A stretch of 64,000 bases of DNA. Origin: Lentinula raphanica. Its lineage: Eukaryota; Basidiomycota; Agaricomycetes; Agaricales; Omphalotaceae. Shown here piece by piece: positions 1 to 10,930 of this stretch. A model generated the notes under the pieces. That model was not told where the DNA came from. It searched no databases and saw only the letters and a list, made by a program, of their open reading frames with translations. Position numbers and translations under genes: made by a program. The stretch is taken from NCBI GenBank assembly GCA_027919835.1, contig JANVFP010000035.1:186001-250000 (forward strand). The letters are read 5' to 3'. How positions within the stretch are numbered: the first letter of the stretch is position 1; every line of letters starts with the position of its first letter.

Positions 1-1245
1 TCATGCGATTTGGTTTGCGGTTTCACAATGCTATTGATCCTTTCAGTGGCTATAACCACTGGCTGAAGTGTTGGTGGACCAACAAGAATCCCATCTTGAT
101 CAATAGCTACTACCTTGAGGCTTTTCGCAAAGAAGGTGATGCACAGTGTGCTGGTATGTGTGATTTCTACATGAACATTCCTAGACTGATAATATGTAGC
201 GTATATTCCACTCACTATGATGAGTGATCCAGGAACTGAAAATTTCGGGATCGCCAATATGCATACTGAAATCAGACAATCTCTCGACCCCAATCTTCGT
301 GGTACCCTTCAGCACCGGTTCATGCGTAAAAAGAAGAATATCAAGTCAGAAATCAACTGGTCCGTATATAGGCGCGACTTCGCTCCAGGCTTTGAAAAGC
401 TTTTCAACGAAGGCCTTCTTTCTGGCTTATATGATCCTGACAACAACCTAGAATGGTCAGTAAAGTTAACAATCAAATATTTCCTCATTTAAGAATTTTC
501 ACTTGTAGTCTAGTTTTCCGCCAGATTGCTATACCGTTCATGCAGCGTGAATGTGATGCATGGATGAATCGGCGAAATCACTCTAAGCCAAGAGCAGATC
601 GTACTAAAGTGTTACCGAATGGTATTCCTGCTCTCATCCAAAAGTTTCCACACCGCTATGGAGCTGTAAGCTTCAAGGTATGTTACTGCATCACTGTTGT
701 ATTGTTTAATCCACTTAGCTTTTTAAAAGATTGGTGTTTCCGAAGAACTCCTTCATGAAATGGAAACCAAATATACCCCTGCAGACCATCCTGTCTTTCA
801 GCTCACACCACCTGAATTCAACCGACAAGCAAACTATTTCCTGATACAGGAACTAGGTTCTCCCGATATCACTATGGAGTCATTCTGGACTGTGTACAGT
901 CAATTGCTTGCTTTGTTCCACTCGGCCACTGCGAATGATCCTTTGCTCAGCAGAGAAGTTGAAGAGATTGCAAAAGAGGATCAACGGATAGATTCCGAGG
1001 TGGTTGATCTCATGCCAGGACAGCAAGAGTTGCGATATAATGGAAAAGTTATTGGTCAGGAGGGACTAACTGCTGAAGAAATCAATGATCCATTTTTCCG
1101 ACATGATAGTGAAAACTATCTTGTAGTTGATTTTACAGATGAAGAAGATAGTGGTAGTGGTGATGACAGCTCCGATCTGGTGCTTGATGTTTCGGATTTC
1201 ACAGATGAGTCCGAAAAAGAGGTTGCTAATTCACTGTTACCATGA
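1..1245 (+). CDS. Integrase-core DDE transposase of AK element (5' end outside window)
   Basis: C-terminal two thirds of the transposase seen complete at 29914-31713. The part present starts just after the first catalytic Asp (in CIDQHDKF, outside the window). It contains the core segment around GLRFHNAIDPFSGYNHWLK, the second Asp in MMSDPGTEN, the third acidic residue in KSEINWSVYRRDF, and an acidic C-terminal tail. Introns with GT..AG ends lie near 155-199, 453-514 and 679-729. The reading frames match the intact copies, so this piece is not visibly damaged. It is nevertheless attached to an element that lacks its kinase end, so the element could not move by itself. Confidence 0.8.
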
Positions 1246-1640
1246 GCTCAGATGTAATCATACTCACACCAAAATTTGACACTATGATCCACATATCTGT
1301 AAGACTCTTTTGCATACTTCTCTTGATCTTAGTGGTAGAAGCCTGACTGTGTAGACACAAATTGATAAATAATATCAGATATTATTACGAAACAGAGTAT
1401 TAAGAACTCGGAGGAAGAGTACCATTAATAGATCAGATAAAATGATAAAGTGAAGGGTATAGACTCTGAGAGTAGAATTGTAACGAGTGATACGAGAATG
1501 AGTGAGAAGCCAGGAATGTAAGGTTTGGAATGAATGGATATGAGATAGAAGCTTGCAAAGATTAATGAGCGTGGCATGAATATATAAATAATATATCATA
1601 TCAATAGCAGAAGATGAAAGGAAATCATTGTTCAGGTATT

Positions 1641-1949
1641 TCAAGTGAAGTCCTCACGAGATGGCATGTAATATTCGCAAAATTCATTACCCTTGCACTC
1701 ATGAGTTTCCAGTAGAGTGTCAAAAGCAACATTTCCACGGGCGAAGAGTTGCTTTCCAAGTACACTGAGAGTAAGGACATTAGACATGAGTTTAGTTCCA
1801 GAAATAGATACGCACGGGTGGGTAATGATTTGGGGGTCTGTCAACAAGTCACCAGCACCCTGGAAATCACTAGTAAAGGCGAGCTTGGCTGTGTGAACAT
1901 ACTGGACATGCTGAGCAAAGGCAAGAAAACGTGCGCAGAGATTCTTCTC
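1641..1949 (-). pseudogene. Alpha-kinase gene, 3' fragment
   Basis: Last part of the kinase gene (same as 32109-32417). It keeps the DFQG, LTDPQI and GN..HECKGNEFC motifs of the C-lobe but has lost the N-lobe, the ATP-binding Lys and the zinc motif. The upstream side is replaced by copia sequence on the same strand, so no kinase can be made. The 51-bp last intron is retained. The non-coding strip 1246-1640 corresponds to the intergenic strip between the two convergent genes of the element. Confidence 0.85.
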
Positions 1950-3543
1950 GTCGGTGATTCCCAAGGATACAGTCTTCGCAAGTGTCTCGACTTTGGGCAG
2001 TTATTTCAAGACCATCGACAAGGGTAGAGGCATTTGAGATACGATGTATCCCCGCATGTGCGAATCGTCGGTGCCAGAGCTTTATGTCTCCAGGAGAGTA
2101 CAAGGATCGAGCGGCAAGAGCAGTCGGAACGTTGCAGGTGAGGGATCCTTCGATCAGATATAGACCATTTGCTAATCTCCCTTCGAAGACCGCAGACCCG
2201 TTTGGCTCGTGAAAGACCATCCTCCCATCGCCGATAACAACCTTCCATTTCAACTTGTCTAATGCTCCAACTGATATGAGATTAGAGGCGATATCAGGGG
2301 CATGGAGGACATTGCGGAACGTGAGGAGGTGAGCAACATTTTTGTAGACAACTCGAATCTCTACGTCTCCTACTCCGATGATTGGGAAGTTTACACCTTC
2401 TTTAGAAGAATTTCCGGTCGACCCTGTCTTCGGCGTATAGGTCTTGAACGATTCGCGGTCGCGAAAGAAGTGCGCTGACGCTCCTGTGTCGGCAAACGTC
2501 CTGATTGGTCCCGGCGCTCGAACGTTGAGTGCAGTATGTACGACGGTTGTGAGAGCATAGTGGCTACCCGGTGCGATCGTTTCGGGAGTGTTGGCTTGGT
2601 TGGCAACTGGAGTGTTCAGGAGTGGCGCATCCCTCTTCCCCTTCCACCATTTCGGGTACTGCCCTTGTTTTCCCCCACCCAGTTTCCAACAGTTTTCGAT
2701 TGTATGACCTCTCCCACGACAATTGGTATTGGTACACACCAGATCTGGATTCGCCGGCCCCTTCCCGCTCGATCCCGCGTTACCTCGGGACTGTCCTTGG
2801 GCGATCAACGCCTTCAGCTCAGCCACTTCCGCTTGGAGAGCAGTCACCTTGTCGGGGGCAAACACACTCGACGATTGGGCATTCGCTCCCCCTCCTATGT
2901 GCATGTAGTACTCGTCCAAACGGGATACGATGGTGTTAAAGTTCCGTTCGCTCATGAGCGACCCCGTGTATACAGCCCACACCGGATTACGAGGAAAGGA
3001 GTCGAGGAATATGGTAATGAATTGTTCGTTTGTTATACTTGCTCCTGAATCTTTTGCTTCTTTCAGGAGAAGTCGCATTTTTTCGGCATAGCCTCCTTCC
3101 CCCGCTACCTTCATCCCTTCTTCGGGATACCTACACGCACGAAGGTTATCTTCCTTCCGCTGTCTCGCAATTGTCGCGACATGCACGAACTCAGTCTTTA
3201 GGTATTCCCAAAGCTCGTGTGAGTTAAGTCCTCGGGGAATACCTAATCCATCCGGATTTTTGATATTCGACCATAGAGTTAGATACGCGACAGATTCTCG
3301 TAGGTCGTATTCAAGCGGAGTCGGATTAGGATCGTTGACAGCAGTCGGTACAGTAAGTGTCGTGTATGGTGAAGGAGTGTTATGAGGATTGGTAACCCGC
3401 CCTTCCCAGTATAGGTCAAGGCCTCGGAGTCGACCTGTGGGAAGCATTATGTCTTTGAAAGATACAAAGTTCTCCCCATTGAAGCGTTGATCTTCAGGGA
3501 GATACTGTATCGAAGTATAGCTGCTCGAGGTCGTGGAAGTCAT
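1950..3543 (-). pseudogene. Copia-1 gag-pol, truncated in integrase
   Basis: Starts at the same ATG as the full polyprotein and runs in frame through gag, a CX4CX4HX4C zinc knuckle, the DTGAS protease motif and the H..H/C..C zinc domain at the start of integrase. It then enters the kinase fragment out of frame and ends at 1870. It lacks the integrase catalytic core, reverse transcriptase and RNase H. A truncated Gag-protease product is conceivable but there is no evidence for it. Confidence 0.9.
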
Positions 3544-3657
3544 CGTGGCTTAACCACTTATTTTTCCAACTCTTTTCGGGTATGTAAGTTCTGTGAGTCT
3601 TCTATTTCCTGTTGATCGCGATTTTTTGTGCAGGTCTAAAGCGCGGGGCCCATAACC

Positions 3658-4064
3658 TGACGAAAGGAGTACAGTAAGTACGACGATACTCAGACGATCC
3701 ACAGGATGTGGTAAACGACTCGTATTCTGAGTACATTACCTGACGAAAGGAGTACAGTAAGTACGACGATACTGTAAGTACTCAGTAAGTATAGTCCAAT
3801 ATATATAAAGTATATGAGAATACACACCTCAGACGATCCACAGGATGTGGTAAACGACTGAGGTGCGAAAAGAGGGAATTTGTGTATAAGAGAAAAGTCG
3901 GAAGTAAAAGTTGAAACAACGAAAATTTATGAAACCATATGTATGAGTATAGCCTCGAAGAGGCATCGTCCGAATCATTGTAAGTACGGCCGTAGGAGTC
4001 CGACCAGCGTTCTCTGACCTTTTGGTAGGGTTCGTCTGAGGACTTCACCCGCATATATTCAACA
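3658..4064 (-). repeat. Copia-1 5' LTR (copy in unit 1)
   Basis: 407 bp, reverse of the LTR at 36537-36943, ending TG..CA. It is flanked inward by the primer binding site (3637-3657) and outward by protease-like gene sequence. It contains the two long stem-loops and the duplicated end block described for the intact element. Confidence 0.9.
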
Positions 4065-5356
4065 CCTATGTTACGGAGGAACTGGATATGTTTGTAAGTT
4101 TCATAATTGACACTGATGCTCAATGTTGATTTAGAAAACAGTAGTCCAAAATGGACCTCTTAATTCTGGAATAACTGCTACACTTTATGGGTGGGACTGG
4201 GCAAAGCATGATCGTTCAAGAAAAGGATTCAAAATTTATGATGCCTTTGATTTTGCTATTGCAGCCAATACCCTAATTGTAGCAGATGGATATCATGGAA
4301 ACATAGGTCTTGCTCCCAGACAGTCAGTTATTCAGACTCATGCCACCACTGAAATTACAAGTATAGCTAATGGGTAATTATTGCAGAGGGGATGTACAAA
4401 CCAAGAACAGCAGAGTTTGTTTCTTAATCTTGCTCAGTCTTGATATGTTATTGACTATTTGTTGAAATATTTCAGAACTTCCTTGCTTCAATGAGAGTAG
4501 CCCGACAAAATCAAGATGTAGGATCTTATTTGAAATTCGGAATTGTTCTCCATAACTAATTCTGAATATGTACCCGCAGTGTTCTGCATTTATTATCCGG
4601 CTTGCCTATCCAGGACACTCGAACAACCATCAGAGTGAAACAATGCCAGTTCTTCATTGCAATGTAACATTTTTATGGTACTGATGAGTTTATAGTCGCA
4701 GTGTCATCTCCTTTGGTCATCAGTTTCCCTTTCAAGCACCTGATAACCCCGATACTCACTTTAGCCCTCGGATTCCGACTGTTTCGCATACTAATAAGCG
4801 GCCCCTTTCTTGGACTGTCAAGCTTTTCAGAATTGGGATTCGAAAATATGGCACAGAATTTGCATGGATTGATATGAGCAATGAACCTTCAGCTACTGGT
4901 CCGACTGGAAGTCGAAAAGGGATTGACATACTGATGGACACAGGTGTGTATAATTAGCTTCAATCAAGAAAATTTGTTGTTACTCACTTGTGCTCATGTG
5001 TCTCTTACACAGGAAATCCATTGAGTGTTCTCCCTGACCATGTGTTGTCCAAGATCCAGTCAGATGACAAATGGCAGAGCCCAAAATCAAGTATCTCAAC
5101 AGGTCAAAGAGCAAATGCCCTGTCTGAGATGCTCGTTGGCTTCGAATTCCAAGGGGAAGGTTCCAATGTAGTGATGGTCGAGGTTCGTGCATTGGAGTTT
5201 CTGTCTTGGCCTCCTCGAGTAGGGGCAGGAGATAGAGTGAATATAGAATACAACAATATCAAGGGAACCGCAGAGAAAAACTATACCCTGGGTCAAGTGG
5301 GCTTTTCACTTCCTGTCATTCATGTCTACCGCAAGCGGGAGTTAGTTGCCTCTTAA
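4065..5356 (+). pseudogene. Aspartyl-protease-like gene, 3' half (unit 1 copy)
   Basis: 3' half of the gene seen complete but interrupted at 35245-43071. Readable features are GWDWAKHD, an ADGYHGNIGLAP segment resembling the DGilGL loop of pepsin-like proteases, and a second catalytic motif LMDTGNPLSVLPD spread over an intron at about 4945-5020. The 5' half is missing because copia-1 lies there. The reading frame ends at 5356 inside the inverted repeat of the adjoining AK element, which replaces the native stop. It probably has no function. Confidence 0.7.
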
Positions 5357-5421
5357 CCGAGAATTTGGCCGGACTCCGGGCTATTCATTCTGGGATTTTC
5401 GGTATTGTTTCCGGTGATGAC
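5327..5421 (+). repeat. Terminal inverted repeat, left (AK copy a)
   Basis: 95 bp, matching the reverse complement of 10836-10930 with two mismatches. It begins TACCGCAAGCGGGAG and contains the short inverted repeats CCGC-AA-GCGG at the tip and CCGGA-C-TCCGG internally. Confidence 0.92.
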
Positions 5422-5500
5422 AAACACTGAATAACTTGGTCTAGACAGGGCTATATGTCAACGTAGTTTGACAACGTTTATTTGCCCTCTTGCATTCCTT

Positions 5501-5768
5501 CTTCCTAGACACTCATGGTCTCCGGACCAGGTGCTTGCTCATGCATGGGCGCAGGTGTCATTTCCTCCTTCCTAGACACTCATGGTCTCCGGACTAGGTG
5601 CTTGCTCATGCATGGGCGCAGGTGTCATTTCCTCCTTCCTAGACACTCATGGTCTCCGGACTAGGTGCTTGCTCATGCATGGGCGCAGGTGTCATTTCCT
5701 CCTTCCTAGACACTCATGGTCCCCGGACTAGGTGCTTGCTCATGCATGGGCGCAGGTGTCATTTCTCA
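5501..5768. repeat. Minisatellite, 4 x 67 bp (AK copy a)
   Basis: Four nearly identical 67-bp units start at 5501, 5568, 5635 and 5702. Each contains CCTAGACACTCATGGT and CATGCATGGGCGCAGG. The array lies between the left terminal repeat and the kinase start, and recurs in every full-length copy of the element. Short reading frames across it are artefacts of the repeat. Confidence 0.95.
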
Positions 5769-5914
5769 TTCCAACTCGCATATTCACTGCCTTACTACCT
5801 GCTGTATAAACCTAATATGTTCGTGGCGGCCTCATCCATCGCCTGCAATGAATCTTAAAGAATGCACCAAAAGACTTGTTGCTGTAATACTGAGGACATC
5901 GGCTGTCTTAGAGG

Positions 5915-5932
5915 TTGACCGGTACCGGTCAA
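5915..5932. promoter_or_regulatory. 18-bp perfect palindrome upstream of the kinase
   Basis: TTGACCGGTACCGGTCAA is its own reverse complement and lies 108 bp before the kinase ATG. A dimeric DNA-binding protein is the natural reader of such a site, but none is identified. It is conserved in all full-length copies. Confidence 0.5.
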
Positions 5933-6039
5933 AGCTTGCCGACGTTGTTCAATGTTGACCCTGAATGTTGAACACGGAGAATTGAAAGTGCATCGCTGTT
6001 TCATTCTTGTCCTTCACTCTATCCTTTCTTCTCATTTTC

Positions 6040-8492
6040 ATGGATGGAGCTGCCCTTGAGGCCTCTATCACTGATGCTCAGACAGCATATTGTGAGCGGT
6101 GCTCTAAACCACTTCAACCTGCTCAGAAGGCCCTATTTGTGAGATCTGCAACACGAGGGAACCGCAGAGTGTGCGTTGACTGCTACAAACATTATGAGAC
6201 GAAGAAGAAGCAGCCATCTTTGTCTACTGCAGGCCGTGAGTTCCATGCCTCCATGCTAATGCTGTCCGCTCATCCGCTATCTGATGACTTCAGGCTCCAC
6301 TTTAACTCAAAGTTCAAGTCAGTCAACACCAATAGGTATGGATATAAGGGAAAATGTGAACCGGGCACAGAGAGGAGGTATGTACTCATATGCTTATATA
6401 TGTCTACTGAACCTAATGCGTGACGCGCAATGTGTGTTAGAGTTCGAAGGCACTAAAATCGTCAAAGCAATTTCAAGTCGCAAGACCTTGGCGCCACTGC
6501 CGCCGAACATGCCTTCGACTCACAAGCTCCCATTTCCTGAACATCTCCGCTCTCGTCTCAGCGGCACTCTGGGTTACAACGAAGCCCATGACCTATACAA
6601 GCAATGTCAGCAGTTCTATCACGAGCGAGCAATGTCAGCTGGATATACCGAGTTCATCACCTTGCATGCCGCAGTATGTCACGTATCGACAAATACGAAA
6701 TTCAAAGCTGTTGGGGTATGTGACTCTTGCTATGGCTGAATGCTTGTTTTTATAACAATTATCCATCCAGGATGTTCTAGCTGTGATACCCCATATCAGT
6801 CCTCATATCGGCTGTCATGATCTTCACTCCATCCTCTACATGTACCTCCTTCCAAAATGGCTGAAATATTCTCGTAACGTCAAACTTCTCATATCAGATA
6901 CAACGCTAGCAAATGATCAGCATGCCGACATTCTTCCCCGGATTCCGGACATCAATGCTATCAAAGACAAGTGCTTTGTCTCGAAAGGACCGAAGCGAGC
7001 TCAAACCATCGTCACAAAGCCCTTAAAGTTATTCCTTCATGTCGACTCTCAGTTGGTTGGGGAAGCCGAGTTCCGCCGTTTGCAGTACAGTGAGCAGGAT
7101 GCACCCGAAGTCAGTGCGACATTGACCCATGTCTGTAATTTGTTCATAGTTTTGATTCGAGGAGAGTGTTACTGATACCTGTTCATTTCAGATGCAGATG
7201 GCGTCGGTATCAACAAGCATGACTCAATCGAAACCAAAACGGAAGCGCTCCGTCAAAGACTCAGCTACTCACAAACTTATGTCCATTTCCGAGTCTGAGA
7301 GTGATGACAACTACACTCCAGTGACAAAGAAAACCAAGCGCGACATATGTGAAACTGCTCTGGTATGTCTTTCAATATTGAACATTACATACATTTCAAA
7401 TGACATGCGTCTTCAAGAGTATCAATGAAACACATGGTCGTCCTCCAGCCACAGTCTTCCGTCCTGTCTCGATGCCTGAGCCCCTCAGTCCTGGTGTGAT
7501 TCGCTCGGTACTAAGCCAGCAGAGTATCTCACGAGCAAGGTCTAAACTCAGTATGTTTTGTCCAATATTTCATTGCTTGTTTTCAAACTCACTCTTTCTT
7601 AGTGACATTGTCGTGCACGGTCTATCCTCTTCCTCGATGGTCATGGTCGGAGCTTGTAAAGGAGCCCGTCAAGTGCCAAGATCTTCGTGCCAATTTCGAA
7701 GGAAAAGAACTCAGTGTGACACTCGACACAAATCAAAAATCACGCCAGGGTTCATTTAAGATGGCCCTTACTGATTGTGTCACTTCCGAAGTGATTGTTG
7801 GTGCTTCCACTAGTGTCTGCCTCAAACGCTGCTTCATCCGGAGCTCAGATGGAGGAGTCGCACAGTTACCAGAAGATCGACAATATCACGAACTTTCAAT
7901 CGAACTGAATTGCATCCTGTGGGCAAAGGTACTTCTTGACCTTGTTTATGCCTTCATGTCACAAGTCGACGCCATGCGCTGCTCACAACCACGATTTGCT
8001 GTCCCGCGACTCCGTTTTGTGGATGCCGCATTAGTCATTGCCAGGCGAGAGGATCATGAGGAGTTTTACATGATGGAGGAATGTATTGGCGGGGATGGCT
8101 GTAACGATTGGCCATTCCTCAAATACATTTGCAACAATTCGGCGCACCCTATTCTGGTTGATACTACCTCTCCGCGTGCATCTGAGAAGAATCTCTGCGC
8201 ACGTTTTCTTGCCTTTGCTCAGCATGTCCAGTATGTTCACACAGCCAAGCTCGCCTTTACTAGTGATTTCCAGGGTGCTGGTGACTTGTTGACAGACCCC
8301 CAAATCATTACCCACCCGTGCGTATCTATTTCTGGAACTAAACTCATGTCTAATGTCCTTACTCTCAGTGTACTTGGAAAGCAACTCTTCGCCCGTGGAA
8401 ATGTTGCTTTTGACACTCTACTGGAAACTCATGAGTGCAAGGGTAATGAATTTTGCGAATATTACATGCCATCTCGTGAGGACTTCACTTGA
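6040..8492 (+). CDS. Alpha-type protein kinase with N-terminal zinc motif (AK copy a)
   Basis: Predicted atypical (alpha-family) protein kinase, a Ser/Thr kinase fold unrelated in sequence to conventional kinases. The ATG at 6040 is preferred because the frame further upstream lacks an ATG. Exon 1 carries a Cys motif (CERC, then VCVDCYKHY) common in basidiomycete alpha-kinases. A basic, Ser-rich linker follows (KPKRKRSVKD). The kinase domain lies at about 7600-8480: a candidate ATP-binding Lys in VCLKRCF, Glu pair in MMEECIGG, catalytic DFQG, LTDPQI, a Gly-Asn motif (FARGNVAF) and the zinc-site HECKGNEFC. Introns lie near 6379-6440, 6716-6770, 7130-7191, 7363-7418, 7551-7602 and 8320-8370; the last is a multiple of three and has no stop. 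The gene is cargo inside a transposon. Substrate unknown. Confidence 0.85.
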
Positions 8493-8887
8493 AATACCTG
8501 AACAATGATTTCCTTTCATCTTCTGCTATTGATATGATATATTATTTATATATTCATGCCACGCTCATTAATCTTTGCAAGCTTCTATCTCATATCCATT
8601 CATTCCAAACCTTACATTCCTGGCTTCTCACTCATTCTCGTATCACTCGTTACAATTCTACTCTCAGAGTCTATACCCTTCACTTTATCATTTTATCTGA
8701 TCTATTAATGGTACTCTTCCTCCGAGTTCTTAATACTCTGTTTCGTAATAATATCTGATATTATTTATCAATTTGTGTCTACACAGTCAGGCTTCTACCA
8801 CTAAGATCAAGAGAAGTATGCAAAAGAGTCTTACAGATACGTGGATCATAGTGTCAAATTTTGGTGTGAGTATGATTACATCTGAGC
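8493..8887. terminator. Intergenic strip between the two convergent AK genes
   Basis: AT-rich, 395 bp, without a convincing gene; the 89-codon frame at 8489-8758 has no recognisable domain. At 8747-8765 lies a 19-bp palindrome, AATAATATCTGATATTATT. Because kinase and transposase converge here, the strip must hold both 3' ends. The palindrome is a candidate for a shared termination or processing signal, by position only. Confidence 0.35.
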
Positions 8888-10687
8888 TCATGGTAACAGT
8901 GAATTAGCAACCTCTTTTTCGGACTCATCTGTGAAATCCGAAACATCAAGCACCAGATCGGAGCTGTCATCACCACTACCACTATCTTCTTCATCTGTAA
9001 AATCAACTACAAGATAGTTTTCACTATCATGTCGGAAAAATGGATCATTGATTTCTTCAGCAGTTAGTCCCTCCTGACCAATAACTTTTCCATTATATCG
9101 CAACTCTTGCTGTCCTGGCATGAGATCAACCACCTCGGAATCTATCCGTTGATCCTCTTTTGCAATCTCTTCAACTTCTCTGCTGAGCAAAGGATCATTC
9201 GCAGTGGCCGAGTGGAACAAAGCAAGCAATTGACTGTACACAGTCCAGAATGACTCCATAGTGATATCGGGAGAACCTAGTTCCTGTATCAGGAAATAGT
9301 TTGCTTGTCGGTTGAATTCAGGTGGTGTGAGCTGAAAGACAGGATGGTCTGCAGGGGTATATTTGATTTCCATTTCATGAAGGAGTTCTTCGGAAACACC
9401 AATCTTTTAAAAAGCTAAGTGGATTAAACAATACAACAGTGATGCAGTAACATACCTTGAAGCTTACAGCTCCATAGCGGTGTGGAAACTTTTGGATGAG
9501 AGCAGGAATACCATTCGGTAACACTTTAGTACGATCTGCTCTTGGCTTAGAGTGATTTCGCCGATTCATCCATGCATCACATTCACGCTGCATGAACGGT
9601 ATAGCAATCTGGCGGAAAACTAGACTACAAGTGAAAATTCTTAAATGAGGAAATATTTGATTGTTAACTTTACTGACCATTCTAGGTTGTTGTCAGGATC
9701 ATATAAGCCAGAAAGAAGGCCTTCGTTGAAAAGCTTTTCAAAGCCTGGAGCGAAGTCGCGCCTATATACGGACCAGTTGATTTCTGACTTGATATTCTTC
9801 TTTTTACGCATGAACCGGTGCTGAAGGGTACCACGAAGATTGGGGTCGAGAGATTGTCTGATTTCAGTATGCATATTGGCGATCCCGAAATTTTCAGTTC
9901 CTGGATCACTCATCATAGTGAGTGGAATATACGCTACATATTATCAGTCTAGGAATGTTCATGTAGAAATCACACATACCAGCACACTGTGCATCACCTT
10001 CTTTGCGAAAAGCCTCAAGGTAGTAGCTATTGATCAAGATGGGATTCTTGTTGGTCCACCAACACTTCAGCCAGTGGTTATAGCCACTGAAAGGATCAAT
10101 AGCATTGTGAAACCGCAAACCAAATCGCATGAATTTATCATGCTGATCAATGCAAACCATATCATGCACTCCAGCAGCATAGTATATACGACGCTTGAAT
10201 TTATTGCCACGCCGAGCAGCAACTGCCTCAGGCTCAATCTTACGAAGAACTTGAAGAATTAGCTGCCTATCATTGCAATTAGACTCCATGAAAAATCATG
10301 AATCCAAAGGAATTCACCGTGGTGCTTTCACTCCATATTCCAAGCTCAACATGATCCGCACACCATCTGCACCTTTTGTTGGAAATCGCTGCTTGATCTT
10401 CTCGATCCATGGGCGGATCGATTCCTCATCGTGATTTTGCTTTCGGGTTGAAAGGTAACCCCACTCTTTCAGCCATATCCGGTACGTGAAAACACTGTGG
10501 AGTGTATTTTATCAATGAAGAAGATATATATCATGAGATTGTCATCAATAGATACGGACCTGAGGCCATAAGTGTCAGTATCATAGTATTCCTTCAAGAT
10601 TTCAACAGCTTCTGTGTCCGCAACTGATAATCTCCATAGCTGCTCGATAATGTGTTTCAAAGCTTCCTTTGGTGCTACAAACAACAT
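8888..10687 (-). CDS. Integrase-core DDE transposase, IS3EU-like (AK copy a)
   Basis: Presumed transposase that cuts and joins the AK element. A helical N-terminal region (APKEALKHIIEQLWRLS, later EYGVKAPR and VLRKIEPEAV) precedes an integrase-type core. The core has first Asp in CIDQHDKF, the conserved LDPFSG/WLK.WWTN stretch as IDPFSGYNHWLKCWWTNKN, second Asp in MMSDPGTEN, and third acidic residue in KSEINWSVYRRDF. The C-terminus is rich in Asp, Glu and Ser. At least five short introns are needed to join the pieces. The start is uncertain; an ATG at 10687 is in frame with the first conserved helix. TAC-type termini and a 6-bp duplication fit the IS3EU superfamily as I remember it. Length is about 500 residues. 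Confidence 0.8.
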
Positions 10688-10835
10688 AGATGTCAACTAT
10701 TATGAATGTATGCAGGAACCTCATTGAGCGTACGATTAGGCATATGCTGGTTGACTTTCTTCGGGGGCATGGTTGGTGGCTCGAAACAAGATGCTCCAGA
10801 TATAATACATACATAATGATATGTCACAAGAATGA

Positions 10836-10930
10836 GTCATCACCGGAAACAACACCGAAAATCCCGGAATGAATAGCCCGGAGTCCGGCCAAATTCTCGG
10901 TTAAGAGGCAACTAACTCCCGCTTGCGGTA
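10836..10930 (-). repeat. Terminal inverted repeat, right (AK copy a)
   Basis: Reverse complement of the left repeat with two differences. The outermost bases ..CTTGCGGTA abut GCATCG of the dehydrogenase-like gene. Confidence 0.92.

Larger units (their letters stand above)
1..1949 (+). mobile_element. AK element, truncated copy 1 (window start to recombination junction)
   Basis: This stretch matches the intact AK element at 29672-35274 from inside the transposase gene to a point in the kinase gene equivalent to 32417. At 1948-1949 the match stops and copia sequence begins on the other strand. Two bases (TC) fit both partners, so the junction carries 2 bp of microhomology. The left part lies outside the window. 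The same junction recurs at 17199, so this is one copy of a repeated compound unit. Confidence 0.85.
1950..4064 (-). mobile_element. Copia-1 element, 5' half (LTR, leader, gag, protease, start of integrase)
   Basis: Reverse-strand copy of 36537-38653 of the complete element. It holds the whole 5' LTR (3658-4064), the primer binding site (3637-3657), leader, gag, zinc knuckle, aspartic protease and the first part of integrase, and is cut at the junction with the kinase fragment. The outer LTR end abuts the protease-like gene exactly as in the intact locus (CCTAT follows at 4065). Confidence 0.9.
5327..10930 (+). mobile_element. AK element, full-length copy a (alpha-kinase transposon)
   Basis: A 5604-bp DNA transposon bounded by 95-bp inverted repeats starting TACCGCAAGCGGGAG. 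Inside, in order: a 67-bp minisatellite, a palindrome, the alpha-kinase gene (+) and, convergently, the integrase-core transposase (-). The flanks do not match: CATGTC (protease-like gene) on the left and GCATCG (dehydrogenase-like gene) on the right. This copy therefore looks like a product of recombination between two AK insertions rather than a direct insertion. The intact copy at 29672-35274 does have a matching 6-bp duplication. Confidence 0.9.

Noticed and set aside
1749..2027. 92-codon frame on the plus strand (and its copies at 16999 and 32217)
   Set aside because: It runs antisense to the kinase C-lobe and crosses the kinase/copia junction. No family resemblance; a shadow of the coding strand.
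5501..5768. CRISPR-like array
   Set aside because: The 67-bp units are contiguous with no unique spacers, and the window is eukaryotic.
5649..5958. Short frames reading GACSCMGAGVI repeatedly
   Set aside because: Direct translations of the 67-bp minisatellite; 67 is not a multiple of three, so the frames shift from unit to unit.
8489..8758. 89-codon frame between kinase and transposase (also at 1375, 16625, 23699, 31843)
   Set aside because: Low-complexity AT-rich Leu/Ile/His-rich translation with no start context. It lies in the 3' region of two convergent genes and looks non-coding.
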